A stretch of DNA of 64,000 nucleotides from JBDSSS01 sp963764195 (lineage in GTDB: Bacteria; Actinomycetota; Actinomycetes; Actinomycetales; Dermatophilaceae): the NCBI GenBank assembly GCA_963764195.1, contig CAVXRG010000003.1, positions 186,001-250,000 of the forward strand. The letters run 5' to 3'. How positions within the stretch are numbered: position 1 is the first letter of the stretch; the number at the start of each line of letters is the position of its first letter. The position numbers and the translations under genes are program-made. Positions 43,616 to 53,843 of this stretch are shown in pieces. A model generated the notes under the pieces. The model worked only from the letters and a program-made list of their open reading frames with translations, did no database searches and was not told where the DNA came from.

Positions 43616-43652
43616 AGTGTGCACAATACTCGTGCACACTATGGATGCACAA
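43604..43652 (-). promoter_or_regulatory. Perfect 21-bp inverted repeat over the ArsR start
   Basis: 43604-43624 and 43632-43652 are exact reverse complements across a 7-base spacer (AATACTC). The left arm covers the ATG of the regulator. On the minus strand, TTGTGC, 18 bases, TATTGT reads as a promoter inside the palindrome, with the ATG about 12 bases after the -10. Almost certainly an operator controlling the regulator-MFS operon. Confidence 0.75.
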
Positions 43653-43724
43653 TAGTTTTGCGCACATGGTGTGAGACGGTGTTCGCGCAGGTCAGCGCCC
43701 CCCGCCGGCCGTCTGCCGCATGAT

Positions 43725-43753
43725 TTGGGTCCATCGCCCTCGGTCCGTAGACT
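43725..43753 (+). promoter_or_regulatory. Promoter of rplM-rpsI
   Basis: TTGGGT (43725-43730), 17-base spacer, TAGACT (43748-43753), a textbook sigma-A promoter for this GC content. The leader is about 135 bases to the TTG of rplM. Confidence 0.65.
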
Positions 43754-43896
43754 TGAGCACTGTTGTGCCAGACAGGCATGAGCGCCCAGCCGCCCCCGAC
43801 CTCACGCGAGGGGACGATCGGCGCGGGCCCGGCCCAGCGGCATTCCGGCGCAGTGCGTCGGCTCCCAGCACCACCATGAAGCGAAGGCAGACTCCA

Positions 43897-44340
43897 TTGC
43901 GCACGTACACCCCCAAGCCCGGCGAGGTCACTCGCCAGTGGCACGTCATCGACGCGACCGACGTCGTGCTCGGCCGTCTGGCCAGCCAGACCGCGATCCT
44001 GCTGCGTGGCAAGCACAAGCCGCAGTTCGCGCCGCACGTCGACACCGGTGACTTCGTCATCATCATCAACGCCGAGAAGGTCGCCCTCACCGGCGCGAAG
44101 CTCGAGCAGAAGAAGGCCTACAGCCACTCGGGCTTCCCGGGCGGTCTCAAGTCGACCTCCTACACCGAGCTGCTCGCCAAGAGCCCCGAGAAGGCCGTCG
44201 AGAAGGCCATCCGCGGCATGCTCCCGAAGAACTCCATCGCGCGCCAGCAGCTGACCAAGCTGAAGGTCTACCGCGGTGCCGAGCACCCGCACGCCGCCCA
44301 GCAGCCCGTCCCCTTCACGATCTCCCAGGTCGCGCAGTAA
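43897..44340 (+). CDS. rplM: 50S ribosomal protein L13
   Basis: 147 residues, the family length; early 50S assembly. MRTYTPKPGEVTRQWHVIDA and MLPKNSIARQQLTKLKVYRG are diagnostic. TTG 43897 gives this exact N-terminus and has AAGG nine bases upstream; ATG 43876 would add seven residues and is less likely. Forms a two-gene operon with rpsI from the promoter at 43725. Confidence 0.98.
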   Translation: MRTYTPKPGEVTRQWHVIDATDVVLGRLASQTAILLRGKHKPQFAPHVDTGDFVIIINAEKVALTGAKLEQKKAYSHSGFPGGLKSTSYTELLAKSPEKAVEKAIRGMLPKNSIARQQLTKLKVYRGAEHPHAAQQPVPFTISQVAQ

Positions 44341-44382
44341 GCCCCCGGGCTGCCCGCTGCTGCGTAGAAAGCGAACATCACT

Positions 44383-44886
44383 GTGACTGACATTGCCAAC
44401 GAGGCCGTCCTCGACACCGAGGAGCCCGAGCTCACCGAGTACACCTCGGAGTCCGACTCCTCCGCCACGGGAGAGGCCAAGCGTTCCCGCCAGGTCTCGA
44501 CCCCCGGCGCCGCCACCGGCCGCCGCAAGCAGGCCATCGCCCGCGTCCGGATCGTCCCGGGCACCGGCGAGTGGAAGATCAACGGCCGCACCCTCGAGGC
44601 CTACTTCCCCAACAAGGTGCACCAGCAGATCGTCCGCGAGCCGCTGACCATCCTCGAGCTCGATGGCTCCTACGACGTGCTCGTCCGTGTGCACGGCGGT
44701 GGCCCCTCCGGCCAGGCCGGTGCGGTCCGCCTCGGCGTCGCGCGCTCGCTCAACGGGGTCGACGAGGAGCTGAACCGTCCCGCCCTCAAGCAGGCCGGCT
44801 TCCTCACCCGGGACGCCCGCGTGCCCGAGCGCAAGAAGGCCGGTCTCAAGAAGGCCCGCAAGGCCCCGCAGTACTCCAAGCGCTGA
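44383..44886 (+). CDS. rpsI: 30S ribosomal protein S9
   Basis: 167 residues. The core, from GRRKQAIARVRIVPGTGEW, ends in KAPQYSKR, whose C-terminal Arg contacts P-site tRNA. The first 40 or so residues are an acidic Glu/Thr/Ser-rich extension, common in actinobacteria but unusual for an rRNA-binding protein. GTG start. The last bases and stop are the start of a 47-bp tandem duplication. Confidence 0.97.
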   Translation: MTDIANEAVLDTEEPELTEYTSESDSSATGEAKRSRQVSTPGAATGRRKQAIARVRIVPGTGEWKINGRTLEAYFPNKVHQQIVREPLTILELDGSYDVLVRVHGGGPSGQAGAVRLGVARSLNGVDEELNRPALKQAGFLTRDARVPERKKAGLKKARKAPQYSKR

Positions 44887-44982
44887 TGCTCCGGCTGGCG
44901 CCGAGCACCACCGCTTGGCTCCAGTCGCGCTGATGCTCCGGCTGGCGCCGAGCACGACCGCTTGGCTCCAGTCGCGCTGATC
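44882..44982 (+). repeat. 47-bp tandem duplication beginning in the rpsI stop
   Basis: 44882-44928 and 44929-44975 are 47-base copies differing at one position, with a partial third (44976-44982). The unit begins GCTGATGCTCCGGCTGG, so the first copy contains the rpsI stop and the second is a non-coding copy. A recent slippage-type duplication. This and the double hairpin below fill most of the 372-base gap to glmM. Confidence 0.9.
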
Positions 44983-44995
44983 CAGCGTTGGGTCC

Positions 44996-45070
44996 GGCCC
45001 AGCGGCATACGAAGCCCGTATGCCGCTGGGCCGGGCGACGAAGGCCCCCGAGCTCACGCTCAGGGGCCTT
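44996..45070 (+). terminator. Double hairpin after rpsI
   Basis: First stem: GGCCCAGCGGCATACG (44996-45011) with its exact complement at 45017-45032, loop AAGCC. Second: AAGGCCCC (45041-45048) with GGGGCCTT (45063-45070), then TTCCCCGTC. The first carries the GTATGCC word in both arms. Confidence 0.85.
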
Positions 45071-45258
45071 CCCCGTCTCCGGGTGTTTCGCGGCGGGTCA
45101 GTCGACGGCCGGATGAGCTGTCATCGCTCCAGGTCGCCCGTCTCGCTCGGCCTGTCCCCGGCGTTCGAGTGGGGCACTCGAGCCCCGGTGGCGTAGGGTC
45201 GGGCCCAGATCATGACGCACGGCCAGGTCAGGTGGCCACATCGGGAAGGCACACACGA

Positions 45259-46605
45259 GTGGCTCGACTCTTCGGCACGGACGGCGTCCGGGGCCTCGCC
45301 AACCAGGACATCACCGCTGAGCTCGCGCTCGACCTCTCGGTCGCCGCGGCGCACACCCTCGCCGAGGTCGGCGCCTTCAAGGGCCCGCGCCCGGTGGCCG
45401 TCGTCGGCCGCGACCCGCGGGCCTCGGGCGAGTTCCTCGCTGCGGCCACGATCGCCGGCCTCGCCTCGGCCGGTGTCGACGTGCGCGACGCCGGGGTGCT
45501 GCCGACACCGGCGATCGCCTACCTCGTCGCCGAGCAGGACGCCGACCTCGGAGCGATGCTCTCGGCCTCGCACAACCCGATGCCCGACAACGGCATCAAG
45601 TTCTTCGCCCGGGGCGGCCACAAGCTGGCCGACCACCTCGAGGATAAGATCGAGGCGCGCCTCCGGGAGCCGTGGCAGCGGCCGACCGGCGGCGACGTCG
45701 GTCGGATCACCACCCTGGGCGACGGCGCCGACCGCTACGTCGCCCACCTCATCGAGGTCATGCCACACCGGCTCGACGGCCTGCACGTCGTCATCGACGC
45801 CGCGCACGGCGCTGCCCACCACGTCGCGCCCCAGGCGTTCCGCGAGGCGGGCGCCCGCGTCACCCTCATCGGCGGCGCCCCTGACGGGCTCAACATCAAC
45901 GACGGCTACGGCTCGACCCACCTCGGCCCCCTCAAGGCGGCGGTCCTCGCCGAGCAGGCCGACTTCGGCATCGCCCTCGACGGCGACGCCGACCGCTGCC
46001 TCGCGGTGGACGCCGACGGCCAGGAGGTCGACGGCGACCAGATCATGGCGATCATCGCGCTGTCGATGCAGGAGCAGGGGGTCCTGCGGGGCAACACCCT
46101 CGTCGCGACCGTCATGTCCAACCTCGGCATGATCCACGCCCTCGGCAGCGCCGGCATCACCGTGATCCAGACGGCCGTCGGGGACCGCTACGTCCTCGAG
46201 GGGATGCGCGAGGGTGGCTACGCCCTCGGCGGCGAGCAGTCGGGGCACGTCGTCATGTCCGACCACGGCACCACCGGCGACGGCACGCTGACCGGCCTGA
46301 TGCTCGCCTCGCGCGTCGCCCAGACGGGCCGGACCCTCGCCGACCTCGCCGGGATCATGACCCATTTCCCCCAGGTGCTCGTCAACGTCCGCAACGTCGA
46401 CAAGAGCCGCCTCGAGACCAGCGCCGCCGTCGCCGACGCGGTCATGGTCGCCGAGCTCGAGCTCGGTGACACCGGTCGGGTGCTGCTGCGCAAGTCTGGC
46501 ACCGAGCCCGTCGTCCGGGTCATGGTCGAAGCGGCCGACGGCGTGCAGGCCAAGGCGCTCGCCGCCCGCCTCGTCGACATCGTCGAGGCTGAGCTCTCGC
46601 TCTGA
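45259..46605 (+). CDS. glmM: Phosphoglucosamine mutase
   Basis: 448 residues; converts GlcN-6-P to GlcN-1-P for peptidoglycan precursors. RLFGTDGVRG at the N-terminus, catalytic Ser104 in SASHNP, metal loop DGDADRC near 240, EQSGH and the C-terminal KSGTEPVVRVM phosphate-binding loop. Length matches the family. GTG after GAAGG. The usual neighbour of rplM-rpsI in actinobacteria. Confidence 0.98.
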   Translation: MARLFGTDGVRGLANQDITAELALDLSVAAAHTLAEVGAFKGPRPVAVVGRDPRASGEFLAAATIAGLASAGVDVRDAGVLPTPAIAYLVAEQDADLGAMLSASHNPMPDNGIKFFARGGHKLADHLEDKIEARLREPWQRPTGGDVGRITTLGDGADRYVAHLIEVMPHRLDGLHVVIDAAHGAAHHVAPQAFREAGARVTLIGGAPDGLNINDGYGSTHLGPLKAAVLAEQADFGIALDGDADRCLAVDADGQEVDGDQIMAIIALSMQEQGVLRGNTLVATVMSNLGMIHALGSAGITVIQTAVGDRYVLEGMREGGYALGGEQSGHVVMSDHGTTGDGTLTGLMLASRVAQTGRTLADLAGIMTHFPQVLVNVRNVDKSRLETSAAVADAVMVAELELGDTGRVLLRKSGTEPVVRVMVEAADGVQAKALAARLVDIVEAELSL

Positions 46606-46628
46606 CCCGCGCTCTGGCCAGCTCCGGC

Positions 46629-46842
46629 TCAGGGCGCTCTGGCTGAGGGCGCCGTCGACATCCGCCTCGCCAGGGTCAGCACGAGGACCGAGACGACCGT
46701 GAGCACCGCGCAGCCGGCGAAGACGCCGCGGTAGCCGGCCGACGTCGTGGCGCCGAGCACGATGATGGGGCCGGTGAGCATCGACCCGGCCCGGAAGGTG
46801 TTGAGGTAGAGCGCCGAGGCGAGGCCGGGCCGCCTGACGCGG
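46629..46842 (-). pseudogene. MFS transporter remnant (C-terminal end only)
   Basis: About 70 residues: LASALYLNTFRAGSML, GPIIVLGATT, GYRGVFAGCAVLTVVSVLVLTLARR, resembling the last two helices of a DHA-type transporter. The rest is gone; the upstream end runs straight into the family A palindrome at 46843, and any start is supplied by that repeat. Convergent with glmM. Confidence 0.65.
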
Positions 46843-46884
46843 GTGAAAGTGGGCACTCGACTCAGGTCGAGTGCCCACTTTCAC
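46843..46884. repeat. Family A element, perfect 19-bp hairpin
   Basis: GTGAAAGTGGGCACTCGAC (46843-46861) pairs exactly with 46866-46884, loop TCAG. The most compact family A copy. It lies just past the carbonic anhydrase stop, so it may terminate that gene, and it marks the break of the MFS remnant. Confidence 0.9.
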
Positions 46885-46899
46885 ACGACGGTCAGCGGG

Positions 46900-47424
46900 T
46901 CAGTCGATGCCCTCGACGGGCTCGAGCAGACCGGTGTCGACGTCGTAGATGAACCCGCCGACGAGCGTGCCCTCACGGATCAGCGGGTGGGACCGCACCT
47001 TGGCGATGTCCTCACGGAGTGACCGGACCTGGTCGGTCACGACGTGGAAGCTCTGCCACGAGGCATCCTTGCCCGCGCTCGCACCGATCTTCTCGCGCAG
47101 CTCCTCGGCGGTGTTGGACGTCATCGCGCAGCGGGTGTGCGGGACGACGAGGATCCGGTCGACGTTGAGCAGGTGTGTCCCGAGGACCAGAGCCTCGAGG
47201 GCCGCGTCGGTGATCCGCCCACCGGGGTTGCGGAAGATCTTCGCGTCACCCGGCGCGAGGCCGAGCATCCGCAGCGGGTCGATCCGCGAGTCCATGCAGG
47301 TCACGAGGGCGACCCCTCGGTGGGCCACGCCGTCGAAGCCCGACAGCGTGAAGCTGTCGGCGAATGACCGGTTGGCGGCCAGCAGGTCATCGAACCCCTT
47401 GGTGGGAGTGGCTCTTTCGTTCAT
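46900..47424 (-). CDS. Beta-carbonic anhydrase
   Basis: 174 residues, zinc enzyme interconverting CO2 and bicarbonate. Zinc ligands C43 (CMDSR, with D45-R47 dyad), H96 and C99 (PHTRC); FRNPGG follows. Short, class D-like as in mycobacteria. ATG 47424 is chosen for GAGGAG six bases upstream; ATG 47442, overlapping the fumarase stop (ATGA), is the alternative. Co-transcribed with the class I fumarase. Confidence 0.92.
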   Translation of the reverse strand: MNERATPTKGFDDLLAANRSFADSFTLSGFDGVAHRGVALVTCMDSRIDPLRMLGLAPGDAKIFRNPGGRITDAALEALVLGTHLLNVDRILVVPHTRCAMTSNTAEELREKIGASAGKDASWQSFHVVTDQVRSLREDIAKVRSHPLIREGTLVGGFIYDVDTGLLEPVEGID

Positions 47425-47438
47425 CGTGCTCTCCTCGC

Positions 47439-49151
<1,713 letters not shown>

Positions 49152-49218
49152 GGCATGCTCCTTGCGATCCAGGTGGGCTCTCACGGCGCTGACGTATGCC
49201 GCCTGCCACCGCCACAGA

Positions 49219-49263
49219 CGTCAGTCCCCTCCCAGCCTAGTGACGGCGGGAAGGGGACTGACG
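49219..49263 (-). promoter_or_regulatory. Inverted repeat bracketing the fumarase promoter
   Basis: CGTCAGTCCCCT (49219-49230) pairs exactly with 49252-49263. On the minus strand TAGGCT (49234-49239) lies between the arms and reads as the -10 for the fumarase gene. It may be an operator, or the terminator of the upstream permease operon. Confidence 0.5.
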
Positions 49264-49293
49264 GTGAGGTTGCTCTCGCGGCCCGAGTCGGGG

Positions 49294-50157
49294 TCAGCCC
49301 TTGACGGCGCCGGAGGTCATGCCACGGATCATGAAGCGCTGGAGCGTGAAGAACACGATCATCGGGACGATGATCGAGATGAAGGCGCCCGCGGTCAACA
49401 GCTCCTGGCCCTGGCCCTGGGTGCCGAGCAGCTGCTGGAGCTTGACGATGACCGTCGTGTTGGCCGAGCTGAGGAACAGCTTGGCGATGAGCAGGTCGTT
49501 CCAGACCCAGAGGAACTGGAGGGTCGCGAAGGCGGCGATGGCCGGGATGGACATCGGGAACACGAGCCTCCAGAAGGTCTGGTAGTGCGAGCAGCCGTCG
49601 ATCTTGGCCGACTCGACGACCGTGCGGGGCAGGGTGCTCATGTAGTTGCGCAACGTGTAGATCGCGAGCGGCATCCCGAATCCGGTGTGCAGCAGCCACA
49701 CCGCGATGTACTGCCCCGAGATCCCCAGGCCCCGCGGCCCGAGGACGTTGAGCATCGGCTGGAACGCGACCTGGATGGGCACGACCATGACGGCGATGAT
49801 GAGCAGGAAGAAGAACTCCTTGAACGGGAAGTCCATGAAGGTGAAGGCGTAGGCCGCGAACGCCGCGAACATGATCGGGATCAGGGTGGCCGGGATGGCG
49901 ATGACGATGCTGTTGATGAAGCCCGAGCTGAGGTCGGAGCCGGTCCACGCGCCCTGGTAGTTGCTCGTCGTCCAGTCGGCACCGAACGGGTTGAACAGGG
50001 CCGTCCACCAGCCGGAGGTCGCTGCGTCGGTCCGCGAGCGGAACGAGGTGACGAGCAGGCCGATGGTCGGCAGGGTCCAGAGCAGGGCGAGCACCGCCAT
50101 GGTGACGATCGAGAACGGGCTCCTGGGCCGGCCGTCCTTCATCAGTGAACGGCTCAT
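49294..50157 (-). CDS. Carbohydrate ABC transporter permease, MalG-type
   Basis: 287 residues, six predicted helices, second permease of a CUT1 sugar importer. The EAA-like loop, ESAKIDGCSHYQTFWRLVFPMS, contacts the ATPase. ATG overlaps the MalF-type stop by four bases (ATGA). Probably takes up alpha-glucosides or maltodextrins; specificity is inferred. Confidence 0.9.
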   Translation of the reverse strand: MSRSLMKDGRPRSPFSIVTMAVLALLWTLPTIGLLVTSFRSRTDAATSGWWTALFNPFGADWTTSNYQGAWTGSDLSSGFINSIVIAIPATLIPIMFAAFAAYAFTFMDFPFKEFFFLLIIAVMVVPIQVAFQPMLNVLGPRGLGISGQYIAVWLLHTGFGMPLAIYTLRNYMSTLPRTVVESAKIDGCSHYQTFWRLVFPMSIPAIAAFATLQFLWVWNDLLIAKLFLSSANTTVIVKLQQLLGTQGQGQELLTAGAFISIIVPMIVFFTLQRFMIRGMTSGAVKG

Positions 50158-51311
50158 CGGCCGGCCTCCTCGTCCTTGAAGTGCTTGATCTGGTACCAGA
50201 TGAGCGGGATGACCGCGATGAGGAGCACGACGACGATCGCCGTGGCCTGACCCGCCTCACTCGCTGCGAACAGCTTGTTGAAGAACAGGTTCGCGATGAC
50301 GTCGGTGCCGTAGGCGCCGTTCGTCGTGACGTAGACGATGTCGAAGACCTTGAGCACGAGGATGAAGACCGTGACGAACACCGTGATGATCGTCCCTCGG
50401 ATCTGCGGCACGATCACCTTCCAGAAGATCTGGAGCTCGCTGGCGCCGTCGATGCGGGCCGCCTCGATGGTGTCCTCGGGGACGCCCTTGATCGCGGAGC
50501 TGAGCAGCACCATGCCGAAGCCGACCTGCAGCCAGATGAGGATCACCATGAGCAGGATCGAGTTGAGCTTCGCCGTGCTGATGGCGAGCCAGGTCTGCGG
50601 CTGGCCACCGAGCCCGACGACGATGGCGTTGAGCAGACCGGTCTGGGCCTGACCCGGGTTGTTGTAGGCGTAGATCAGGCCCCAGATCGCCGAGGCGCCG
50701 ACGAAGGAGATCGCCATCGGTAGGAAGATCAGGCTCTTGGCGACCTTTTCGCCGGTCGCCGAGAGCTTGTCGGCGAGCACCGCGACGATGACGCCGAGGG
50801 CGACGACGACGGCCGGCACGATGAGCAGCCACAGCACGTTGTTGGCGATGGCCGTCCAGAAGCTGCTGTCGCTGAAGATCGTCCTGAAGTTCTGCAGCCC
50901 GACGTAGGCGGTGCTGTCGGAGTTGGCGAACGAGTAGTTGATCGTCTGGAACGTCGGGTAGATGAGCATCAGGCCGACGAGGGCTAGGCCGGGCAGCACG
51001 AAGGCGTACGGGATGAACCCTTCGGAGAGCCTGCGAGGCAGTCCCTCGACGAACATGTTGAGGAAGTAGAAGAGCGCGGCGGCCCCACCCACCCCACCGA
51101 CCATCGCGAGCAAACCGATGACGATCTTGTTGCCGAACTTGTCGGGGTAGTAACCGAAGGCGAGGAAGAGGTTCGCCAGCAGCCACACGACGAGCACCAT
51201 GCCGACGATGCCGATGGCCACCCTGGCCGGGTTGAGCCGGAGCGCCGCCTCCGGGTCGTCGTCGGACCGCGACCGCATGCGCGACGTCGCCGCGCTCGTG
51301 TCGGTCGTCAT
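50154..51311 (-). CDS. Carbohydrate ABC transporter permease, MalF-type
   Basis: 385 residues with a long N-terminal cytoplasmic part, two extra helices and six core helices. EAA-like loop EAARIDGASELQIFWKVIVPQ. ATG 51311 overlaps the binding-protein stop (ATGA); the frame extends four codons upstream without a start signal. Middle gene of binding protein-permease-permease. Confidence 0.92.
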   Translation of the reverse strand: MTTDTSAATSRMRSRSDDDPEAALRLNPARVAIGIVGMVLVVWLLANLFLAFGYYPDKFGNKIVIGLLAMVGGVGGAAALFYFLNMFVEGLPRRLSEGFIPYAFVLPGLALVGLMLIYPTFQTINYSFANSDSTAYVGLQNFRTIFSDSSFWTAIANNVLWLLIVPAVVVALGVIVAVLADKLSATGEKVAKSLIFLPMAISFVGASAIWGLIYAYNNPGQAQTGLLNAIVVGLGGQPQTWLAISTAKLNSILLMVILIWLQVGFGMVLLSSAIKGVPEDTIEAARIDGASELQIFWKVIVPQIRGTIITVFVTVFILVLKVFDIVYVTTNGAYGTDVIANLFFNKLFAASEAGQATAIVVVLLIAVIPLIWYQIKHFKDEEAGR

Positions 51312-52669
51312 GACTTCGGCCAAGCGGCTTCGATGGCGTCAGCCGTGGCCTGCGACGACTGACCGTTCTCCCACTTCACCATCTCTTTCCAGAAGACGTC
51401 CGAGCCGATCGACTTGGGCATGAGGTCGGACCCGTCGAAGCGGAGCACGTCTGCGTCGTTGGCGATCGTCGCGATCTTGCGCGTGGTGTCGTTGGGGTAG
51501 TTGCTCACGTCGAAGGTCTTGTGCGGCGAGAGCCAGCCGCCGGCCTTGGCCCACGGCGCGCCGAACTTGTCGGACGTGATGAAGTCCATCACCTTCTTGG
51601 CGTCGGGGTCGTTGCCGTTGAAGAGGGCCGCGAGGTCGCCGCCACCGAGGATGGCCTGCCCTTTGAAACCGCCCTCGAACTTCGGGAAGACGTAGATGCC
51701 CACCTCGCTGTCGAGGTTGGCCTGGACGTTGGGCGGGTAGAAGGTCGTCGCGAAGTTGCCCTGCCGGTGCAGGTAGCACTTGGGCGGGTCCGAGAAGGCG
51801 GGCGTCATCGCGTCGCCGAACGCGGTGTTGAGCACACCCTTGGGCCCACCGAGGACCATCTTCGGGTCCTTGTTGAACTTCGCTGCCTCGTCGAGGGCCT
51901 TGACGACCTTCGGGTCGTTGAACGGCATCCGGTGCGAGGTCCAGTCGTCGTACACGTCCGGACCGTACATCCGCAGCAGCAGCTCCTCGACCCAGTCGGT
52001 GCCGACCCAGCCGGTGGCCTGGTCGGACTCCCAGCCGATGCACCACGGGGTGACGCCCTTGTCGATGATCTTCTGGGCGACGTTCTTCTGGAGGTCCTGA
52101 ATCGTCTGGGGCGACGTGGAGTAGCCGGCGTCCTCGTAGGCCTTCTTCGGGTACCAGACGATGCTCTTGACGGCGTTGCGCATCGGCGCCCCGTAGACGC
52201 GGCCCTTGTAGCGGGCGGCGTCGAGGAAGCCGGGGAGCAGGGTGGCGCTCAGCTTGTCGTAGTCCAGGTAGGAGTCGATCGGCTGGATCTTCTTCTGCGC
52301 CGCGAACTCGAGCAGGCCACCGGGCTGCGGGAAGAGGCCGATGTCGGGCGAGTCGCCCGAGTTCACCTTCTGCTTGATCGTCGTCGTGAAGTCCTGGTCG
52401 GCGGTGTACTGGACCTTGATGCCGCTGCTCTTCTCGAAGTCGGCGAGCGAGGCGTTGAAGTTCTTCTCCTCGTCACCGCCGAACGCTCCGAGAATGGTCA
52501 CGACCTTGTCGTTCGGGGTGGAGCCGCTGCTGACGAAACCGCCACCGGCCCCGCTGCCACCCTCGCCGCCGGCGCCGGCATTCGGGTTCTGCAGGCAGCC
52601 GGAGAGCAGGGCCGCCGACGCGACGACCGCCCCTCCAACCATCAAAGCCCTTCTCGGGATACCGCTCAT
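51308..52669 (-). CDS. Sugar-binding lipoprotein of an ABC importer
   Basis: 453 residues, family 1 extracellular solute-binding protein. Lipobox LLSGC, Cys25, then a Gly/Ser linker and the body with FEKSSGIKVQYTADQDF, SPDIGLFPQPGG and ATGWVGTDWVEELLL. Resembles alpha-glucoside-binding AglE/ThuE types. The Arg pair before the hydrophobic segment could allow Tat export, but the motif is weak. GAGGAGCGACC precedes the ATG. No ATPase gene is near, as for MsiK-dependent actinobacterial systems. Confidence 0.93.
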   Translation of the reverse strand: MSGIPRRALMVGGAVVASAALLSGCLQNPNAGAGGEGGSGAGGGFVSSGSTPNDKVVTILGAFGGDEEKNFNASLADFEKSSGIKVQYTADQDFTTTIKQKVNSGDSPDIGLFPQPGGLLEFAAQKKIQPIDSYLDYDKLSATLLPGFLDAARYKGRVYGAPMRNAVKSIVWYPKKAYEDAGYSTSPQTIQDLQKNVAQKIIDKGVTPWCIGWESDQATGWVGTDWVEELLLRMYGPDVYDDWTSHRMPFNDPKVVKALDEAAKFNKDPKMVLGGPKGVLNTAFGDAMTPAFSDPPKCYLHRQGNFATTFYPPNVQANLDSEVGIYVFPKFEGGFKGQAILGGGDLAALFNGNDPDAKKVMDFITSDKFGAPWAKAGGWLSPHKTFDVSNYPNDTTRKIATIANDADVLRFDGSDLMPKSIGSDVFWKEMVKWENGQSSQATADAIEAAWPKS

Positions 52670-52826
52670 GGTCGCTCCTCATCGTTGAGTCGTGCGCGTT
52701 CAGGTCCCCTCGGTCCCCCCGCGGTCCACGCAGCGGAGACGTCCCCACCATGTCTACCGGCTGGTCGGGAGTCGGTCCAGTGCGTCGGGCCCATGTCGAC
52801 GAAGGCGTGACCCAGTCGCAACCCGG

Positions 52827-52850
52827 GGCCCACCCCTGCGGAGGTGGGCC
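52827..52850 (-). terminator. Hairpin downstream of the PfkB kinase gene
   Basis: GGCCCACC (52827-52834) pairs with GGTGGGCC (52843-52850). It lies between the stop of the minus-strand kinase (52892) and the binding-protein gene start (52669), with no T-run. A GTATGCC word follows on the right. Confidence 0.6.
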
Positions 52851-52891
52851 GTCTCGACCGTCAGGTGTATGCCGGTGAGCCGGTCCGTGGC

Positions 52892-53842
52892 TCAGGCGAG
52901 GTCGTCGCGCATCGGCGCGAAGGCACCCGCGCGACCGACGGTGCAGGCACCGGTCGCGAGGGCCCGCTCGACGGCCGGGATGACGCCGGACAGCGTCGCG
53001 CAGTGCAGCCGCGCCCGGGCCTCGGGCCCGCCGAGCAGGCCGGCGTCGAGCAGCCCGGAGACGAGACCCGCCATGAAGGAGTCGCCGGCGCCCACCGTGT
53101 CGACGACGCGGATCGTCGGCGCGGGCAGCGTGACCTCCTCGCCGGTCGAGACGACCCGCACCGTGGCGCCGTCGCCGCCGCGGGTCACGACGAGGACGGC
53201 CGGGCCGAGGCCAGCCCAGCCGTCCAGGGCCTCGCCGATGCTCTGCCCGGGGCACAGCCAGGCGACGTCCTCGTCGCTCAGCTTGACGACGTCGGAGGAG
53301 GCGATGCCCTCCTCGATGAGGGCCCGGGCCTGGGCCGCCTCGCCCATCAGGCTGGGGCGGGCGTTGGGGTCGTAGGACACGGTCGCGGTCGGCCGGGCAG
53401 CGGCCATCGTCGCCCGGACGGCGGTGCCGCCCGGCTCGAGGACCGCCGCGATGCTGCCGGCGTGGAGGTGACCGTAGGTGGCCAGGTCGGGCACGGCCGC
53501 CAGCTGCCACTCGAGGTCGAACACGTAACCGGCGGCGCCGGACCCGTCGAGCGTCGCGTGGGCGACGGACGTGAAGGGGGCTCCCTGCGAGCCCGGGGTG
53601 AGGGCGACACCCTTCGAGCGGCATACCTCCTCGATGCGTCGGCCGCGCTCGTCCGTGGCGATCCACGTGGCGAGGTCGACGTCGTGGCCGAGGGCGGCGA
53701 GCCCGAAGGCGACGTTGGCGGGGCTGCCGCCGACGTGCTCGATGACGCCCTCGTCGGGCCGGGTCACCGCGTCGACGAGCGCCTCACCGACGACGAGGAC
53801 GCGCGGGCCCGAGGTCTGCGGCGCAGTGGGGGTCTCGGCCAT
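52892..53842 (-). CDS. PfkB family carbohydrate kinase, fructokinase-like
   Basis: 316 residues, ribokinase fold. VGGSPANVAFGLAALG (substrate side) and DTVGAGDSFMAGL near 245-257, with the catalytic Asp in GAGD. Sequence resembles fructokinases, but sugar specificity is inferred. ATG preceded by GGAGGACTGAG, two bases from the glpX stop, so operon with it. Confidence 0.9.
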   Translation of the reverse strand: MAETPTAPQTSGPRVLVVGEALVDAVTRPDEGVIEHVGGSPANVAFGLAALGHDVDLATWIATDERGRRIEEVCRSKGVALTPGSQGAPFTSVAHATLDGSGAAGYVFDLEWQLAAVPDLATYGHLHAGSIAAVLEPGGTAVRATMAAARPTATVSYDPNARPSLMGEAAQARALIEEGIASSDVVKLSDEDVAWLCPGQSIGEALDGWAGLGPAVLVVTRGGDGATVRVVSTGEEVTLPAPTIRVVDTVGAGDSFMAGLVSGLLDAGLLGGPEARARLHCATLSGVIPAVERALATGACTVGRAGAFAPMRDDLA

Positions 53843-53843
53843 C

